Source of the DNA: an uncultured Lachnospiraceae bacterium
GTDB lineage: Bacteria; Bacillota_A; Clostridia; Lachnospirales; Lachnospiraceae
Assembly: GCA_947564305.1 (NCBI GenBank)
Contig: CANOBT010000047.1
Coordinates: 1 to 35,519, forward strand
DNA: 35,519 nt
Reading direction: 5' to 3'
Positions 1 through 7,264 of this stretch are shown one piece after another. The notes under the pieces are model-generated. The model searched no databases. It was given only the letters and a program-made list of their open reading frames with translations, and was not told where the DNA came from. Both the position numbers and the translations under genes were made by a program. Numbering within the stretch: the first letter of the stretch is position 1; each line of letters begins with the position of its first letter.

Positions 1-59
1 TTAAGAAAATAACCGGTGCCACCCCACTGCAATTCCGCAAACAGCATCAACTATAGCTG

Positions 60-103
60 CTGTGGGCACTTGCCAACTGCAATCCAGCTGCATGTGCCCA
101 CAG
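60..103. repeat. Inverted repeat downstream of the GPH symporter
   Basis: A perfect 10-bp inverted repeat, CTGTGGGCAC (60-69) and GTGCCCACAG (94-103), lies just past the symporter stop codon. It could fold as an RNA hairpin at the end of that leftward transcript. No T-run follows on either strand, so it is not a convincing intrinsic terminator. It may instead stabilise the 3' end or belong to whatever lies beyond the window edge. Confidence 0.4.
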
Positions 104-115
104 ATCAACTTCATC

Positions 116-1477
116 CTAGTGAATATTTTTCATCTCCAGCTCCTTGCGGATATTACCGATTTTTCCATCCAGATCATAGAAAGCAAATACAATAATCTGT
201 CCGATCGTACAGATGAATGTTACACCGATGTACAGGAAAATAATACCATTTGTTGCCGCCGGCGTCTGCTCTACTGCATTTGCCACATAACCAGTCAGCG
301 TCAATACCCATCCAACAACAACGCCTGCAAGGCCGCTGCTGAGTTTGTTCGCAAAACTTACCGCACTGAATGCCATACCCTCCGCTTTTACACCGGTCTT
401 CCACTCCCCGTATACAGCACTGTCTACGATAAAGGAGTTTCCAACTCCCTGAACCGGAGAGAAGAAAAGTCCCTTAATGATCAGACCTGCGATAAACAGC
501 GGGAAGTTATGTATATTCAAAAACATCAACGCAAAACCAATCATTGTACAACACAAACCAATCAGAGATGCTTTTCTCTTTCCGACCTTGTTGCAGATAT
601 TCAGTGCGATCGGCATAGCGAGAAGTCCCGGAATATTATCTGCAATAACCAGAACCGTGATTAAGCCTGGATTTCCAAGTACATAAATTCCATAATATAC
701 CATTGCAGCCAGACGCGCATTCAAGCCGAAGTAGATAAAGAATGTATTTGCCACCTGCATCAGCCAGTATTTGTTTTTCACCAGACTCTTAATGCCTTCT
801 ATAGAGGATGGTTTTTCTTCCACTTTTGTATCATCATCCGGGATTTCCGTTGTTGTGAAATAGGAAGCAAACCCGCCAAGCGCACACACAATTCCAAGGA
901 TTGCTGTCAACTTGACAAATCCTGACTGTGTAAAGTTCTCACTTCCACTGAGTGCGGTCAAGGCGCCTACTGCAACTGCGTTGATCACGACATTCCCGAA
1001 AATTGTACCAAACATCAATACCGTACTGATCGAATTGACTTCTTTCTCATCTCTGGTAAGCCGGATATTCAATGTATTCATAGAAATACCCAATGCGGTA
1101 TATGCAAGTGCATACAGGTTATATGCCACAAAGATCCAGACAAGCTTCATACTATTTTCAAAATTCTGTGGAACTGCAAATAAAAGGATTGAAAACAATA
1201 CATATGGAATTACAGAGCGTACGATCCATGGCCTTGCTTTTCCATTTTTACTTTTTGTTTTGTCCAACACAACACCCATTCCCAGATCAGTCACTCCGTC
1301 AAACAGTTTGGAAAACAGCAAAATGTTACTGATCGCCATTGCGGATACCCCCAAAATATCCGTACCAAAAAACAAGATATAACTGGTTACAATACCTGTC
1401 AGAAGCGATTGTCCAAAGACACCGAATCCAATTGAAAACTTCGCCGGAAAACCGACTTTCTTCATCTCATTACCCAT
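116..1477 (-). CDS. GPH-family sugar:cation symporter (MFS superfamily)
   Basis: This 453-residue polytopic membrane protein resembles the glycoside-pentoside-hexuronide:cation symporter family (MelB/XylP/UidB type), which imports glycosides or hexuronides with Na+ or H+. It has about 12 hydrophobic segments. An N-terminal FGVFGQSLLTG region is followed by the family-typical loop with DLGMGVVLDKTKSKNGKARP, and a KAEGMAFSAVSFANKLSSG stretch lies near the C-terminus. The start is placed at the seventh codon of the longest frame, because GGAGGAGAAAAAC sits immediately upstream of ATG GGT. Length matches the family (about 450-480). No catabolic gene is adjacent inside the window, so the substrate cannot be inferred. 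The sorbitol-type dehydrogenase near 31 kb is too far away to link. Family assignment is strong, substrate unknown. Confidence 0.88.
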   Translation of the reverse strand: MGNEMKKVGFPAKFSIGFGVFGQSLLTGIVTSYILFFGTDILGVSAMAISNILLFSKLFDGVTDLGMGVVLDKTKSKNGKARPWIVRSVIPYVLFSILLFAVPQNFENSMKLVWIFVAYNLYALAYTALGISMNTLNIRLTRDEKEVNSISTVLMFGTIFGNVVINAVAVGALTALSGSENFTQSGFVKLTAILGIVCALGGFASYFTTTEIPDDDTKVEEKPSSIEGIKSLVKNKYWLMQVANTFFIYFGLNARLAAMVYYGIYVLGNPGLITVLVIADNIPGLLAMPIALNICNKVGKRKASLIGLCCTMIGFALMFLNIHNFPLFIAGLIIKGLFFSPVQGVGNSFIVDSAVYGEWKTGVKAEGMAFSAVSFANKLSSGLAGVVVGWVLTLTGYVANAVEQTPAATNGIIFLYIGVTFICTIGQIIVFAFYDLDGKIGNIRKELEMKNIH

Positions 1478-1507
1478 GTTTTTCTCCTCCATCACTTTTA
1501 TTTTCCT

Positions 1508-1560
1508 AATGATAGAATAATCATAGCATGGCCGGTTTTAAATAAATACCGACTATCATT
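1508..1560 (-). promoter_or_regulatory. Candidate promoter/operator region of the GPH symporter
   Basis: Two perfect inverted half-sites, AATGATAG (1508-1515) and CTATCATT (1553-1560), flank the region where the leftward promoter should lie. Between them the minus strand has a TATGAT -10-like box but no good -35. That pattern would suit an activator-dependent promoter. No regulator for it is visible in the window. Confidence 0.35.
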
Positions 1561-1736
1561 TCAGAAAAATCGGCTTTTTGAGACATGGATTTTATGAATA
1601 TGGATTCGGAGACGGAGCCCCGGTGTATTATCTGGGAGAAGAAACGAAATTTAATATGTTTACGACAAAACAGCATGCGAAAAATACGCATGCTGTTTCA
1701 GTTTTACAATTAATTATTATTTTGTGTCCAGATTGA
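1542..1736 (+). pseudogene. Possible rightward gene remnant
   Basis: The plus strand is open from 1542 to a TGA at 1734. Its middle (about 1560-1668) reads like real protein, including GFLRHGFYEYGFGDGAPVYY, whereas the end runs into an intrinsic terminator hairpin. It has no start codon with a ribosome binding site and no room for a full domain. It looks like the C-terminal stump of a deleted gene. I do not recognise the family; a GNAT-like tail is only a guess. Chance coding cannot be excluded. Confidence 0.25.
1668..1698 (-). terminator. Intrinsic terminator of the feoAB operon
   Basis: A perfect 12-bp stem, AAACAGCATGCG (1668-1679) with CGCATGCTGTTT (1687-1698), encloses a 7-nt loop. On the minus strand the stem ends in CTGTTTTG, a short U tract. 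It is the first strong hairpin downstream of feoAB. The plus strand also carries some T residues after the stem. Confidence 0.7.
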
Positions 1737-1791
1737 TACAATAATACCCATATAAATCTGTTGGGAGATTGAAATTCCTTTTTCTTCTCCA

Positions 1792-1830
1792 TCAATAATA
1801 ACTTTCCCTCTCTTTTTCCAGGCTGTCCAT
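1792..1830 (-). CDS. Possible 12-residue peptide downstream of FeoAB
   Basis: Overlapping the feoAB stop codon is a perfect AGGAGG, followed 10 nt later by ATG and a 12-codon frame (MDSLEKERESYY) ending in TGA. Small proteins often follow feoB in Clostridia, usually Cys-rich and longer, and this peptide does not match those. The Shine-Dalgarno sequence is the only real evidence. It may be a relic of a longer gene. Confidence 0.22.
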   Translation of the reverse strand: MDSLEKERESYY

Positions 1831-1844
1831 CACTTCCAGTCCTC

Positions 1845-4229
1845 CTAGGCCAACCCGAATATCCCTCCTATACCATAAACAGCGAAAGAAATCACCCATG
1901 CAATCGCACACTGGACAAACACCGTAGCCACAGCAGCCTTCACGCCGCCCATTTCCCGCTTTACTGTCGCAACTGCGGCCACACATGGCGTATAAAGCAG
2001 AGTAAATATCAAAAACACAACTGCTGTAAACGGCGTAAACAATGTTTCCAGCAAATCTACATTCCCCCCCAAAAGAACTGTCAGTGTAGAAACCACGTTT
2101 TCCTTTGCCGTAAACCCGGTAATCAAAGCGGTGGAAATTCTCCAGTCTCCGAATCCAAGAGGCGCAAATATGGGAGCCGCCAACCCACCCAGCATTGCCA
2201 GCAGGCTCTCCTCCGCAGACACAGCCACATTCAACCGAATATCAAAGGTCTGTAAAAACCAGATCACAATAGAAGCCACAAATATGATCGTAAACGCTTT
2301 CTTTGCAAATCCTTTTGCTTTTTCAATGATCAGCTGCAAAACACTTTTTGCAGAAGGCATCCGGTAATTCGGAAGTTCCATCACGAACGGAATCGGCTCA
2401 CCGTGGTATTTTGTCCTTCTAAGAATCAGCGCATATAAAATAGCGCAGAGAATCCCAAAAACATATAATCCCACCATAACAAGTGCCTGATATTTCCTTA
2501 CAAAGAATGCACTGACCATCATGGAATAAATCGGCAGCTTTGCTGTACAACTCATAAAGGGTGTAAGTAAAATCGTCATTTTCCGGTCACGCTCACTGGA
2601 AAGCGTCCTAGTTGCCATGATTGCAGGCACGGAGCAGCCAAAACCGATCAGCATCGGAACAATGCTCCTGCCGGAAAGCCCGATTTTACGGAGCAGCCTG
2701 TCCATAACAAAGGCCACCCGCGCCATATATCCCGTATCTTCCAAAATAGACAGAAAGAAAAATAAGGTGACGATCGTCGGCAGGAAACTCAGTACACTGC
2801 CCACACCGCCGCATATACCATCAATGACAAGGGAATGGACGACCGGATTGACCTGTACTGTTGTCAGAAGTCCGTCAAGCAGTGCCACAACTGCATCCAC
2901 TCCCACCGACATCAGATCAGAAAGCACCGCACCGATAAAATGAAAGGTCATAGTAAAAATCAGCACCATGATTCCGATAAAACAGGGGATTGCCGTATAT
3001 TTCCCTGTCAAAATCCGGTCTATCTTCATGCTGCGTTTATGTTCCCTGCTCTCATGAGGACGCACTACGGTCCTGGCACACAGAGATTCTATAAATGAAA
3101 ATCTCATATTCGCAAGTGCCGCTTCCCTGTCAAGCCCCGTATCCTTTTCCATTACAGATATAAGATGCTTAAATGCCTCTTTCTTTTCAGAAGCAAGACA
3201 TAACTTTTCAGCAATCAAGTGGTCATTTTCCACCAGTTTTGTAGCCGCAAAACGAACCGGCAGCCCCTTTTCCTTCGCATCTTGCTCCAACGTATGTATC
3301 GCCGCATGGATACATCGGTGTACTGCCCCTACAGCGTCATGTTCGCCACTGCCAGCCGGACAAAAATCAACCCGCCCCGGAACTTCCCTGTGCCTTGCCA
3401 CATGAATTGCATGGTCTATCAGTTCTTCGATACCTTCATTCTTAGCCGCAGAAATAGGAACAACAGGGATACCAAGGATTTCTTCCAGTTCATTTACCCT
3501 TACAGAGCCTCCATTGGCCCTGACTTCATCCATCATATTTAATGCCAGGACCATAGGAATCCCAAGCTCCATGATCTGCATGGTAAGGTACAGATTCCTT
3601 TCTATATTTGTTGCATCAATAATATTGATAATCCCATTGAGATGGGTATTCATTAAAAAGTCCCTTGTCACGATTTCCTCGCTGGAATAGGGAGAAAGCG
3701 AATAAATTCCCGGCAGATCCGTCACCGTGGCTTCCGGATGGTTCCTTATCGTACCATCTTTCCGGTCAACTGTCACTCCGGGAAAATTCCCCACGTGCTG
3801 ATTCGCGCCAGTGAGCTGGTTAAACAATGTTGTTTTGCCACAGTTTTGATTACCCGCCAGCGCAAATGTAAGTTTTCCTCCTCTTGGTATTTCATTGTCC
3901 GCATCATGGACATGGTAGCTTTTTGCCCTGCCAAGTTCGCCAACGCCCGGATGCGCCACGGCTGCCGCCCTCTGCTCTGTATAAGGCTTTACTGTCTTTT
4001 GATGTACCTTCTCGATTTCAATTTTTCGTGCCTCATCAAGCCTCAGGGTAAGCTCATACCCTCTTATCTCAATTTGTACCGGATCTCCCATAGGAGCAAT
4101 CTTTTGAAGCGTCACTTCTGTCCTGGGCGTCAGCCCCATATCAAGCAGATGATGCCGGAGCGCACCATTTCCTCCTACAGAATGGATATAAGCACTCTGA
4201 CCAGGCTTCAGTCCATCCATCGTCATCAT
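1845..4229 (-). CDS. feoB: FeoA-FeoB fusion ferrous iron transporter
   Basis: This 794-residue protein has a FeoA SH3-like domain (about residues 4-76) fused to FeoB. FeoB is an inner-membrane Fe2+ importer gated by a cytoplasmic GTPase. The G domain shows G1 GNQNCGKTT (126-134), the G2 region NFPGVTV (148-154), G3 DLPG (171-174), G4 NMMD (231-234) and G5 SAA (260-262). A helical insertion region and the polytopic gate/FeoB_C membrane part with GFGCSVPAIMATR follow. The start is chosen from GAGGTGAG spaced before ATG ATG ACG. It begins 15 bp after the ArsR stop, so it is the distal gene of the HMA-ATPase-ArsR operon. That placement ties iron uptake to the Zn/Cd efflux unit. No Fur-like box was seen directly in front of it. 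Confidence 0.93.
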   Translation of the reverse strand: MMTMDGLKPGQSAYIHSVGGNGALRHHLLDMGLTPRTEVTLQKIAPMGDPVQIEIRGYELTLRLDEARKIEIEKVHQKTVKPYTEQRAAAVAHPGVGELGRAKSYHVHDADNEIPRGGKLTFALAGNQNCGKTTLFNQLTGANQHVGNFPGVTVDRKDGTIRNHPEATVTDLPGIYSLSPYSSEEIVTRDFLMNTHLNGIINIIDATNIERNLYLTMQIMELGIPMVLALNMMDEVRANGGSVRVNELEEILGIPVVPISAAKNEGIEELIDHAIHVARHREVPGRVDFCPAGSGEHDAVGAVHRCIHAAIHTLEQDAKEKGLPVRFAATKLVENDHLIAEKLCLASEKKEAFKHLISVMEKDTGLDREAALANMRFSFIESLCARTVVRPHESREHKRSMKIDRILTGKYTAIPCFIGIMVLIFTMTFHFIGAVLSDLMSVGVDAVVALLDGLLTTVQVNPVVHSLVIDGICGGVGSVLSFLPTIVTLFFFLSILEDTGYMARVAFVMDRLLRKIGLSGRSIVPMLIGFGCSVPAIMATRTLSSERDRKMTILLTPFMSCTAKLPIYSMMVSAFFVRKYQALVMVGLYVFGILCAILYALILRRTKYHGEPIPFVMELPNYRMPSAKSVLQLIIEKAKGFAKKAFTIIFVASIVIWFLQTFDIRLNVAVSAEESLLAMLGGLAAPIFAPLGFGDWRISTALITGFTAKENVVSTLTVLLGGNVDLLETLFTPFTAVVFLIFTLLYTPCVAAVATVKREMGGVKAAVATVFVQCAIAWVISFAVYGIGGIFGLA

Positions 4230-4244
4230 AATCTCACCTCATCC

Positions 4245-4565
4245 CTATCGTTCAAAAATATGTTCCATCCCTTTTTTCATGACCAACCGTACATGGTCAT
4301 CGGATAATGTGTAAAAAATCATTTTCCCGTTCCTGCGCCGCCTGACCAACTTATTCGACTTTAATAAACTTAACTGATGGGACACAGCAGACTGTGTCAT
4401 GCCAAGCTGCTCCGCCAGACTGCTGACGGTGGCCTCCTGCTCCATCAGCAGGAGCAGGAGGTGTATCCGGGTAGGGTTCCCAAACATTTTAAAAAATTCA
4501 ACTAAACTATATAATTCCCTTTCCTGTGATTCTCCTGATAAGGCTTTGAATCTCTCCATCTGCAT
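4245..4565 (-). CDS. ArsR/SmtB-family metal-sensing repressor
   Basis: This 106-residue winged-helix repressor carries the ArsR helix-turn-helix (ATVSSLAEQLGMTQSAVSHQ, residues 45-64) and a basic wing (LVRRRRNGKMIFY). The C-terminal helix shows D89-x-H91-x10-H102-x2-E105. This matches the alpha5 zinc site described for SmtB/CzrA-type sensors, and the D-H-H-E set is as in SmtB. There are no alpha3 Cys ligands of the CadC type, so Zn2+ (perhaps Co2+) is the inferred ligand. The start at 4565 follows GGGGAGGAGGGTTCC; an upstream extension would read cadA sequence out of frame. It sits 14 bp after the ATPase and 15 bp before feoAB. Likely targets are the two ATTAAGCA-type sites at 6720 and 7097. 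Confidence 0.9.
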   Translation of the reverse strand: MQMERFKALSGESQERELYSLVEFFKMFGNPTRIHLLLLLMEQEATVSSLAEQLGMTQSAVSHQLSLLKSNKLVRRRRNGKMIFYTLSDDHVRLVMKKGMEHIFER

Positions 4566-4579
4566 GGAACCCTCCTCCC

Positions 4580-6598
4580 CTATAATTTTTTCACAAACAA
4601 ACAGCGTATCGCATTCAGGACTGCCAGAATCATAACGCCTACATCCGCAAAGATAGCCAGATACATATTTGCAATGCCCACTGCGCCCAGAATCAGGCAG
4701 GCAAACTTGACGCCCAAAGCCAATGTGATATTCTGGTAAACAATCCGCAGGCATTTTCTGGAAATCCGGATTGCCTTGGATATCTTCATCGGGTCATCAT
4801 CCATCAGCACAATGTCCGCCGCTTCAATGGCAGCATCCGAACCCATGGCTCCCATAGCAATACCAATATCCGCACGGGACAGCACAGGCGCGTCATTGAT
4901 TCCGTCACCTACAAAGGCCAGTTTTGCCTTGCCGGTCTTTATCCGCAGAAGTTCCTCCACTTTAGATACTTTGTCCGCCGGGAGCAGTTCGCTGTATACC
5001 TCATCAATGCCCAGAGAAGATGCTACCTGGTCCGCAACCTTTTTCGCATCACCGGTCAGCATCACGGTCTTTTCCACACCCGATGCCTTTAATGCAGAAA
5101 TCGCATCTTTAGAATGAGGCTTTACAATATCAGAAATCACGATATGCCCTGCATATTTTCCATCTATCGCCATATGAATGATCGTTCCGGTCTGATGGCA
5201 GTCGATATAACGGATATTCAGGTGCTTCATCAGCTTATCATTGCCGGCAGCTACCTCCACACCATCCACTTTAGCGATGATACCGTTTCCACTGATCTCC
5301 TGAATATCGCTGACACGGGTACGGTCAGGCTCTTTCCCATAAGCCCTCTGTAAGCTCTTGCTGATGGGATGGGAAGACGCACTTTCCGCCAGCGCCGCAT
5401 ATTCCACTAATTTTTTATCCTCTATCTTATTATGATGGATACCATTGACCTCAAATACCCCCTGGGTCAATGTACCAGTCTTATCAAATACTACATATCT
5501 GGTCTGTGAAAGGATCTCCAGATAGTTGGAACCCTTTACCAGAACTCCCTCCTGGCTTGCTCCGCCAATCCCGGCGAAGAAACTTAAAGGAATACTGATC
5601 ACCAGCGCACACGGACAACTGATGACAAGGAATGTCAATGCACGGTAAATCCAGACACCCCAGTCCGCAGGGACATCCAGAAAGAACATCCGTATAAGCG
5701 GCGGCAGGACAGCCAGTGCCAGAGCACTGTAACATACTGCAGGTGTATAAATCTTTGCAAATTTCGAGATGAAATCTTCCGACTTGGACTTTCTGGAACT
5801 TGCATTCTCCACCAAATCCAGAATCTTCGATACCGTAGATTCCCCAAATTCTTTTGTCGTCTGAATCTTCAATACACCGGTCATATTGATACAGCCGCTG
5901 ATGATCTCGTCCCCTGCTTTTACTTCCCGCGGCAGGCTCTCTCCCGTCAGGGCACTGGTATTTAAGCTGGAAGAACCATTCACAACGATACCGTCAATGG
6001 GGACTTTTTCTCCCGGCTGCACCACGATGACGCTTCCAATACCGACCTCGTCCGGGTCAACCTGTTCCAGTTTTCCTCCGCGTTCCACATTGGCATAATC
6101 AGGCCGTATATCCATCAGTGCGCTGATATTCCGGCGGCTCTTACCGACCGCATATCCCTGGAACCACTCACCCACCTGATAGAACAACATAACGGCAATC
6201 GCTTCCAGATACTCACCATTCTCATAGATGGCAAGAGCCATAGCGCCGATGGTCGCTACCGCCATGAGGAAATTTTCATCAAATACCTGCTTGTTCAAAA
6301 TACCCTTTATGGCTTTTCTCAAAATATCATAGCCGATGATAAAGTAATCAACTAAGTAACATATAAGACGTGCCAGACGTCCTGCGGAAGGAAACAAATA
6401 TCCGTCAATCCGGTCAAAGGTTTCCGCAGAGACCGATTGAAGCACCAGAAGCAGTGCCGCAGAGACCAGGATACGACCCAGCATTGTCTTCTGCTTCTTC
6501 GTCATCCTCCCGCTCTCGCTTCTTCCCACGATAAAAAGAAATATAGCTGCTGTTGCAATCACAACTATCAGCAGCACATTAATAATAAGTTCCTGCAT
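4580..6598 (-). CDS. cadA: Zn/Cd/Pb-type P1B ATPase (metal efflux)
   Basis: This 672-residue membrane ATPase is predicted to export divalent soft metals from the cytoplasm. Motifs in order: TGES (218-221), the metal-binding CPC (328-330), the phosphorylation site DKTGTLT (372-378), the HP dipeptide (410-411) and GDGIND (564-569). K631 in the penultimate membrane helix and D652 in the last resemble the P1B-2 (ZntA-like) signature. The usual N-terminal HMA domain is missing; instead a free-standing HMA protein is encoded 240 bp upstream. The start at ATG 6598 is supported by AAAGGAGATAATC. A longer in-frame start exists but lacks a ribosome binding site and reads hydrophilic non-family sequence. 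Gene symbol by family similarity; zntA would be equally fair. Confidence 0.92.
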   Translation of the reverse strand: MQELIINVLLIVVIATAAIFLFIVGRSESGRMTKKQKTMLGRILVSAALLLVLQSVSAETFDRIDGYLFPSAGRLARLICYLVDYFIIGYDILRKAIKGILNKQVFDENFLMAVATIGAMALAIYENGEYLEAIAVMLFYQVGEWFQGYAVGKSRRNISALMDIRPDYANVERGGKLEQVDPDEVGIGSVIVVQPGEKVPIDGIVVNGSSSLNTSALTGESLPREVKAGDEIISGCINMTGVLKIQTTKEFGESTVSKILDLVENASSRKSKSEDFISKFAKIYTPAVCYSALALAVLPPLIRMFFLDVPADWGVWIYRALTFLVISCPCALVISIPLSFFAGIGGASQEGVLVKGSNYLEILSQTRYVVFDKTGTLTQGVFEVNGIHHNKIEDKKLVEYAALAESASSHPISKSLQRAYGKEPDRTRVSDIQEISGNGIIAKVDGVEVAAGNDKLMKHLNIRYIDCHQTGTIIHMAIDGKYAGHIVISDIVKPHSKDAISALKASGVEKTVMLTGDAKKVADQVASSLGIDEVYSELLPADKVSKVEELLRIKTGKAKLAFVGDGINDAPVLSRADIGIAMGAMGSDAAIEAADIVLMDDDPMKISKAIRISRKCLRIVYQNITLALGVKFACLILGAVGIANMYLAIFADVGVMILAVLNAIRCLFVKKL

Positions 6599-6718
6599 GA
6601 TTATCTCCTTTCTACTGATATTGCCCATGCTTTCTGGACAAAATGGTATACCCTTGCGGTATTTCCTGCTTTTGCCCGTGTTCTTTGTGCATATCATTAC
6701 ACTTTTATGGCATTTCAA

Positions 6719-6740
6719 TAATTAAGCAATCGTTTATTTG
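6719..6740. promoter_or_regulatory. Operator-like site 1 (ATTAAGCA motif) upstream of cadA
   Basis: ATTAAGCAATCGTTTATTT (6721-6739) matches site 2 near the HMA promoter at 16 of 19 positions. It lies about 120 bp upstream of cadA, just ahead of a weak TTGAAA-like -35 on the minus strand. It is a degenerate dyad (ATTAA...TTATT). I infer that it is a second ArsR binding site and may give cadA its own regulated promoter. Confidence 0.45.
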
Positions 6741-6754
6741 TTATTTGGCATAAA

Positions 6755-6795
6755 GGGCACCCCTAAACTGCCGAAGTGTATTTTTATGGGCGCCC
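6755..6795 (-). promoter_or_regulatory. GC-rich hairpin between the HMA gene and cadA
   Basis: On the minus strand GGGCGCCC (6795-6788) can pair with GGGTGCCC (6762-6755) with one G-U pair across a 25-nt loop, followed by TTTATG. It could attenuate read-through from the HMA gene to cadA or protect an mRNA end. The U tract is short, so full termination is doubtful. Confidence 0.4.
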
Positions 6796-6838
6796 CTCCA
6801 TTCCACTGCCTTACATACAAGACATGGCAGTTCTCAGA

Positions 6839-7057
6839 TTAAAGGAAAATTTCACAGTCCGGCTCAACCTTTTTGCAGGCTTTCAGGACATCCTCCATAA
6901 CCGCCTTAGGCTCTTTCCCTTCCTCAAACTCCACAATCATCTTCTGTGTCATGAAATTCACGGTGGCGCTCTGTACTCCGCCAGTCTTGCGCGCAGCGTC
7001 CTCCATCAAATTTGCACAGTTTGCACAGTCCACTTCAATTTTGTAAGTCTTCTTCAT
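6839..7057 (-). CDS. Free-standing HMA-domain metal chaperone
   Basis: This 72-residue cytosolic protein is a single heavy-metal-associated ferredoxin-like fold. After the first strand (KKTYKIEVDC) comes the metal-binding DCANCAN with the CxxC pair. GGVQSATVNFMTQKMIVEF then covers the second helix edge and strand. It begins after AAGGAGGATCATTCCT and is the first gene behind the strong promoter at 7129-7157. Because the downstream ATPase lacks its own HMA domain, I infer that this protein supplies that function in trans. CopZ-type proteins look similar, but the ATPase neighbour points to Zn/Cd. A carboxylate next to the CxxC (DCANC) fits Zn-type HMA domains. Confidence 0.88.
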   Translation of the reverse strand: MKKTYKIEVDCANCANLMEDAARKTGGVQSATVNFMTQKMIVEFEEGKEPKAVMEDVLKACKKVEPDCEIFL

Positions 7058-7096
7058 AGGAATGATCCTCCTTGTTAATTATATTTTATATTTTTA

Positions 7097-7118
7097 TGAT
7101 TAAGCACTTGTTTAATCA
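7097..7118. promoter_or_regulatory. Operator-like dyad site 2 at the HMA promoter
   Basis: A perfect 7-bp dyad, TGATTAA (7097-7103) and TTAATCA (7112-7118), with an 8-bp spacer covers the expected transcription start of the HMA gene. A repressor there would block initiation or clearance. It shares its core with site 1 at 6721. The ArsR protein of the operon is the obvious candidate binder (inference). Confidence 0.6.
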
Positions 7119-7128
7119 CTGTGGTTGC

Positions 7129-7157
7129 AGTATAATACAGTAAAGAACATACGTCAA
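7129..7157 (-). promoter_or_regulatory. Promoter of the metal operon
   Basis: On the minus strand TTGACG (7157-7152) and TATACT (7134-7129) are separated by exactly 17 bp. This is close to the housekeeping sigma consensus. The dyad operator starts about 10 bp downstream of the -10 box. Confidence 0.78.
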
Positions 7158-7213
7158 TGCTTTTGGAACACACCCTTCCAAACGGGCGAAAAGCATTTCC
7201 AAACAGGCGAAAA
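7156..7213. repeat. Direct and inverted repeats upstream of the metal promoter
   Basis: TTCCAAACGGGCGAAAA (7176-7192) is repeated with one mismatch at 7197-7213, a 21-bp period. Overlapping these, AATGCTTTT (7156-7164) and AAAAGCATT (7189-7197) form a 9-bp inverted repeat, and GGAA/TTCC adds an inner pair. They sit immediately upstream of the -35 box, where an activator or second repressor would bind. Confidence 0.5.
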
Positions 7214-7264
7214 TGGAGAGCGGCAACAGTGTGTATCCCGGCCAGGGTGATTTTTCCCAAGGGA

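Noticed and set aside
60..103. Hairpin considered as the terminator of the symporter gene
   Set aside because: The stem is perfect but no T-run follows on either strand and the loop is 24 nt.
62..664. Open frame of 200 codons on the plus strand
   Set aside because: It lies antisense within the GPH symporter gene, has no ribosome site and shows no protein-like pattern; it is a shadow of the real gene.
1690..1792. Second small frame downstream of the 12-residue peptide
   Set aside because: It starts overlapping the previous stop but runs straight through the operon terminator and reads as non-protein sequence.
7075..7260. 61-codon frame between the sirtuin pair and the HMA gene
   Set aside because: It covers the HMA promoter, operator and repeats, starts at a non-ATG codon without a Shine-Dalgarno sequence and has no recognisable content.
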